Shown here in pieces: positions 5,787-6,956 of a DNA stretch of 6,956 nucleotides. The notes beneath the pieces are model-generated. The model saw nothing but the letters and a program-made list of their open reading frames with translations, had not been told where the DNA came from and searched no databases. Position numbers and translations under genes: made by a program. Numbering within the stretch: the first letter of the stretch is position 1; the number at the start of each line of letters is the position of its first letter. This DNA comes from Acetobacteraceae bacterium (GTDB taxonomy: Bacteria; Pseudomonadota; Alphaproteobacteria; Acetobacterales; Acetobacteraceae), in assembly GCA_030039695.1 (NCBI GenBank), contig JASHVB010000431.1, forward strand, positions 1 through 6,956, written 5' to 3'.

Positions 5787-6563
5787 TTACCCGAACGCGT
5801 AAGCGTCCATCCGCAGCGCGCCGTAGGACGTGCTGGCGTGCAGCCGCTTTGCGGCAGCGTGTTCTCCCGCAGCACCAAGGGCCACAAACAGCGGCAGCAG
5901 GTGTTCCTCGGTGGGGTGCTGCAGGGCGGCGTAGGGCGCCCTGGAGCGATAGGCCAGCAGCTCGTCGGTTCGGTCCTGCACCAGGGCGTCGTTCACCCAG
6001 TCAGCGAACGCGACAATATCGGCCGGGGGCGGCACGTCCGGTGCACCGCGGCGCAGGCGACCAAGATTGTGTGTGAACGACCCGGAGCCGATTATCAGCA
6101 CCTCCTCGGCACGCAACGCGGCGATTGCCTGGCCCAGCTGGAGGTGATGCGCCGGGCCGAGCCAGGATTGCAACGAAAGCTGCAGCACAGGGACGTCGTG
6201 CGCGGGATACATCAGCGTCAGCGGCACCCAAGCGCCATGATCGAGGCCGCGTTCGCGGTCGAGCGCGGCGGCGAGACCGGACTGGTCCAGCAGCACGGCC
6301 GCCCGCTCAGCCAGTTCCGGAGCGCCGGGTGCGGGATACAGCATGGCATGCAGCGCCGGCGGAAAGCCGTAGAAATCGTGGATCGTGTCGTTGACGGCGA
6401 CGGCGTTGAGTTCTGGGCGCTCGGTTTCCCAATGCGCCGAGGCGACCAGGATCGCCTTGGGGCGCCCAAGCGTCCGGCCGAGCTGTGAAAGGAAGTTGCG
6501 GGCGGGAGATGGCTCGAGCGCCATCATGGGCGAGCCGTGGCTGAGGAAGAGGGCTGGGAGCAT
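5787..6563 (-). CDS. DODA-type LigB-fold extradiol dioxygenase (YgiD-like)
   Basis: A 258-residue class III (LigB-superfamily) extradiol ring-cleavage dioxygenase, of the 4,5-DOPA dioxygenase/YgiD type that opens catecholic rings using one metal ion and O2. Seen: H9 in FLSHGSPMMAL; H44 in VASAHWET; the IHDFYGFP segment (H62); the LDHGAWVPL segment (H109); H165 in IIGSGSFTHNLG; and H216/H221 in HPTEEHLLPLF. These are the conserved histidines expected for metal and substrate, so the enzyme should be active. Length is typical. The start at 6561-6563 is chosen because family proteins begin just before this LPxLFxSHGSP segment; the frame is open to 6695, but those 44 residues are not family-like. 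GGAG about 14 bases upstream is a poor ribosome site. It lies between the enolase-type gene and the small membrane protein, all leftward. The real substrate is unknown. Confidence 0.93.
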   Translation of the reverse strand: MLPALFLSHGSPMMALEPSPARNFLSQLGRTLGRPKAILVASAHWETERPELNAVAVNDTIHDFYGFPPALHAMLYPAPGAPELAERAAVLLDQSGLAAALDRERGLDHGAWVPLTLMYPAHDVPVLQLSLQSWLGPAHHLQLGQAIAALRAEEVLIIGSGSFTHNLGRLRRGAPDVPPPADIVAFADWVNDALVQDRTDELLAYRSRAPYAALQHPTEEHLLPLFVALGAAGEHAAAKRLHASTSYGALRMDAYAFG

Positions 6564-6688
6564 AGCGGCAGGTATATCTCCGCCACGCTGCGCGCGGTAG
6601 CGGCATGCTGCCGGGTTTCGACCCGATGTTCGAGACGCGCAGCGTCGCGGGTGAGCGGCGAGCTGCACGGAAGATTCGCGGGGTTGGC

Positions 6689-6738
6689 CCCTCACCCGGC
6701 GCTACGCGCGACTTCTCCCGCCGAAGGCGGGAGAGGTG
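6689..6738. repeat. Dispersed intergenic repeat with hairpin
   Basis: The segment from CCCCTCACCCGGCG through the hairpin to GAGGTG has the look of a repeat found scattered between genes in many GC-rich proteobacterial genomes (known from memory, not searched). It lies between the enolase-type gene and the DODA gene. A partial relative of its right arm appears at 5193-5210. Confidence 0.6.
6714..6734 (-). terminator. Hairpin after the enolase-type gene
   Basis: A perfect 9-bp stem, TCTCCCGCC paired with GGCGGGAGA, around a three-base loop. It sits 11 bases beyond the stop codon of the leftward enolase-superfamily gene, where a terminator or 3'-end stabiliser is expected. No U-run follows on either strand, so intrinsic termination is not certain. 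Confidence 0.5.
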
Positions 6739-6745
6739 TATTCGC

Positions 6746-6956
6746 CTACCGCAGCACCGCCTCGGTCTTCCGCTCGATCAGCGCAAAATCGATCTCCCCG
6801 CCCAGCCCGGGCGCGGTCGGCGCGTGCAGCAGGCCGTCCTTGTCGATCTCCAGCTCCTTCGCCATCCCATACTTATGTGCGCCGTCGGGCAGCAGCACCT
6901 CCCACATCGTGGTGTTGCGCAGTGCCATGCAGAGATGCAGGTTGGCCAGGTTGTTC
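6746..6956 (-). CDS. Enolase-superfamily (mandelate racemase/MLE-type) enzyme, C-terminal part
   Basis: The last 69 residues of a gene that enters from the right edge of the window; the start and catalytic barrel lie outside. Seen: NNLANLHLCMALRNTTMWEV, then LLPDGAHKYGMAKEL, then a Gly/Pro-rich stretch HAPTAPGLGGEIDF and a final helix ending TEAVLR. In the mandelate racemase/muconate lactonizing group the protein closes in this way: a last barrel helix with His and Met, then a return to the capping domain with APTxPGLGxEID. Such enzymes abstract a proton alpha to a carboxylate (sugar-acid dehydration, racemisation, cycloisomerisation). The stop is TAG at 6746-6748. The subfamily cannot be assigned from this piece. 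It is transcribed in the same direction as the DODA gene, 182 bases away. Confidence 0.8.
   Translation of the reverse strand, partial: NNLANLHLCMALRNTTMWEVLLPDGAHKYGMAKELEIDKDGLLHAPTAPGLGGEIDFALIERKTEAVLR

Noticed and set aside
5760..6488. Plus-strand ORF over the DODA gene
   Set aside because: Antisense to an enzyme with complete family motifs; its translation has no domain.
6564..6695. N-terminal extension of the DODA protein to 6695
   Set aside because: The 44 extra residues are Arg/Ser-rich and family proteins begin at the MLPALFLSHG segment.
1..6956. CRISPR array, tRNA, rRNA or insertion sequence
   Set aside because: No regularly spaced repeats, no cloverleaf, no transposase and no terminal inverted repeats were seen.

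Overview
This GC-rich window of accessory or metabolic DNA carries no rRNA, tRNA, phage, IS or CRISPR feature that I can recognise. It looks proteobacterial, most likely an alphaproteobacterium. Acetobacteraceae or a relative is my guess, from the style of the small membrane/coiled-coil protein and the dispersed 'ctcccgcc-gaa-ggcgggag' repeat; that placement is inference only.

Layout. (1) 108-803, minus strand: an intact VIT1/CCC1-type metal transporter read from a TTG start. (2) 804-1553: about 750 bases with no convincing gene. (3) 1554-5174, plus strand: a run of catabolism-type genes in mixed condition. It holds an intact DsbA-like thioredoxin-fold protein (1554-2114), a possible 71-codon ORF with a strong Shine-Dalgarno and an ATGA overlap with the next gene (2131-2346), and an intact TfdA/TauD Fe(II)/2-oxoglutarate dioxygenase (2343-3236). 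These are followed by a broken periplasmic substrate-binding protein of the branched-chain amino-acid type (about 3237-4434: no start codon plus a frameshift near 3985), the decayed C-terminal remnant of an amidohydrolase-2 family enzyme (about 4465-4722, with an in-frame TAG), and an intact VOC/glyoxalase-fold protein with its own ribosome binding site (4788-5174). (4) 5320-6956, minus strand: a partial enolase-superfamily (mandelate racemase/muconate lactonizing type) C-terminus enters from the right edge and is followed by a repeat-type hairpin. Then come an intact DODA-type LigB-fold extradiol dioxygenase (6563-5787) and a small one-helix membrane protein with a coiled coil and a proline-rich tail (5724-5320). 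The VOC gene and this leftward group converge at about 5175-5319.

Reading together: the enzyme types (TfdA-like oxygenase, amidohydrolase, orphan uptake binding protein, VOC, extradiol dioxygenase, enolase-type isomerase) suggest breakdown of aromatic or other organic acids. The plus-strand cluster appears to be eroding: two neighbouring genes, the binding protein and the amidohydrolase, carry independent lesions while the genes on either side remain intact. No transporter permease or ATPase is present for the binding protein. I found no convincing new multi-gene system. The most useful observations are the adjacent pseudogenes and the unexplained small ORF between the thioredoxin-like and dioxygenase genes.
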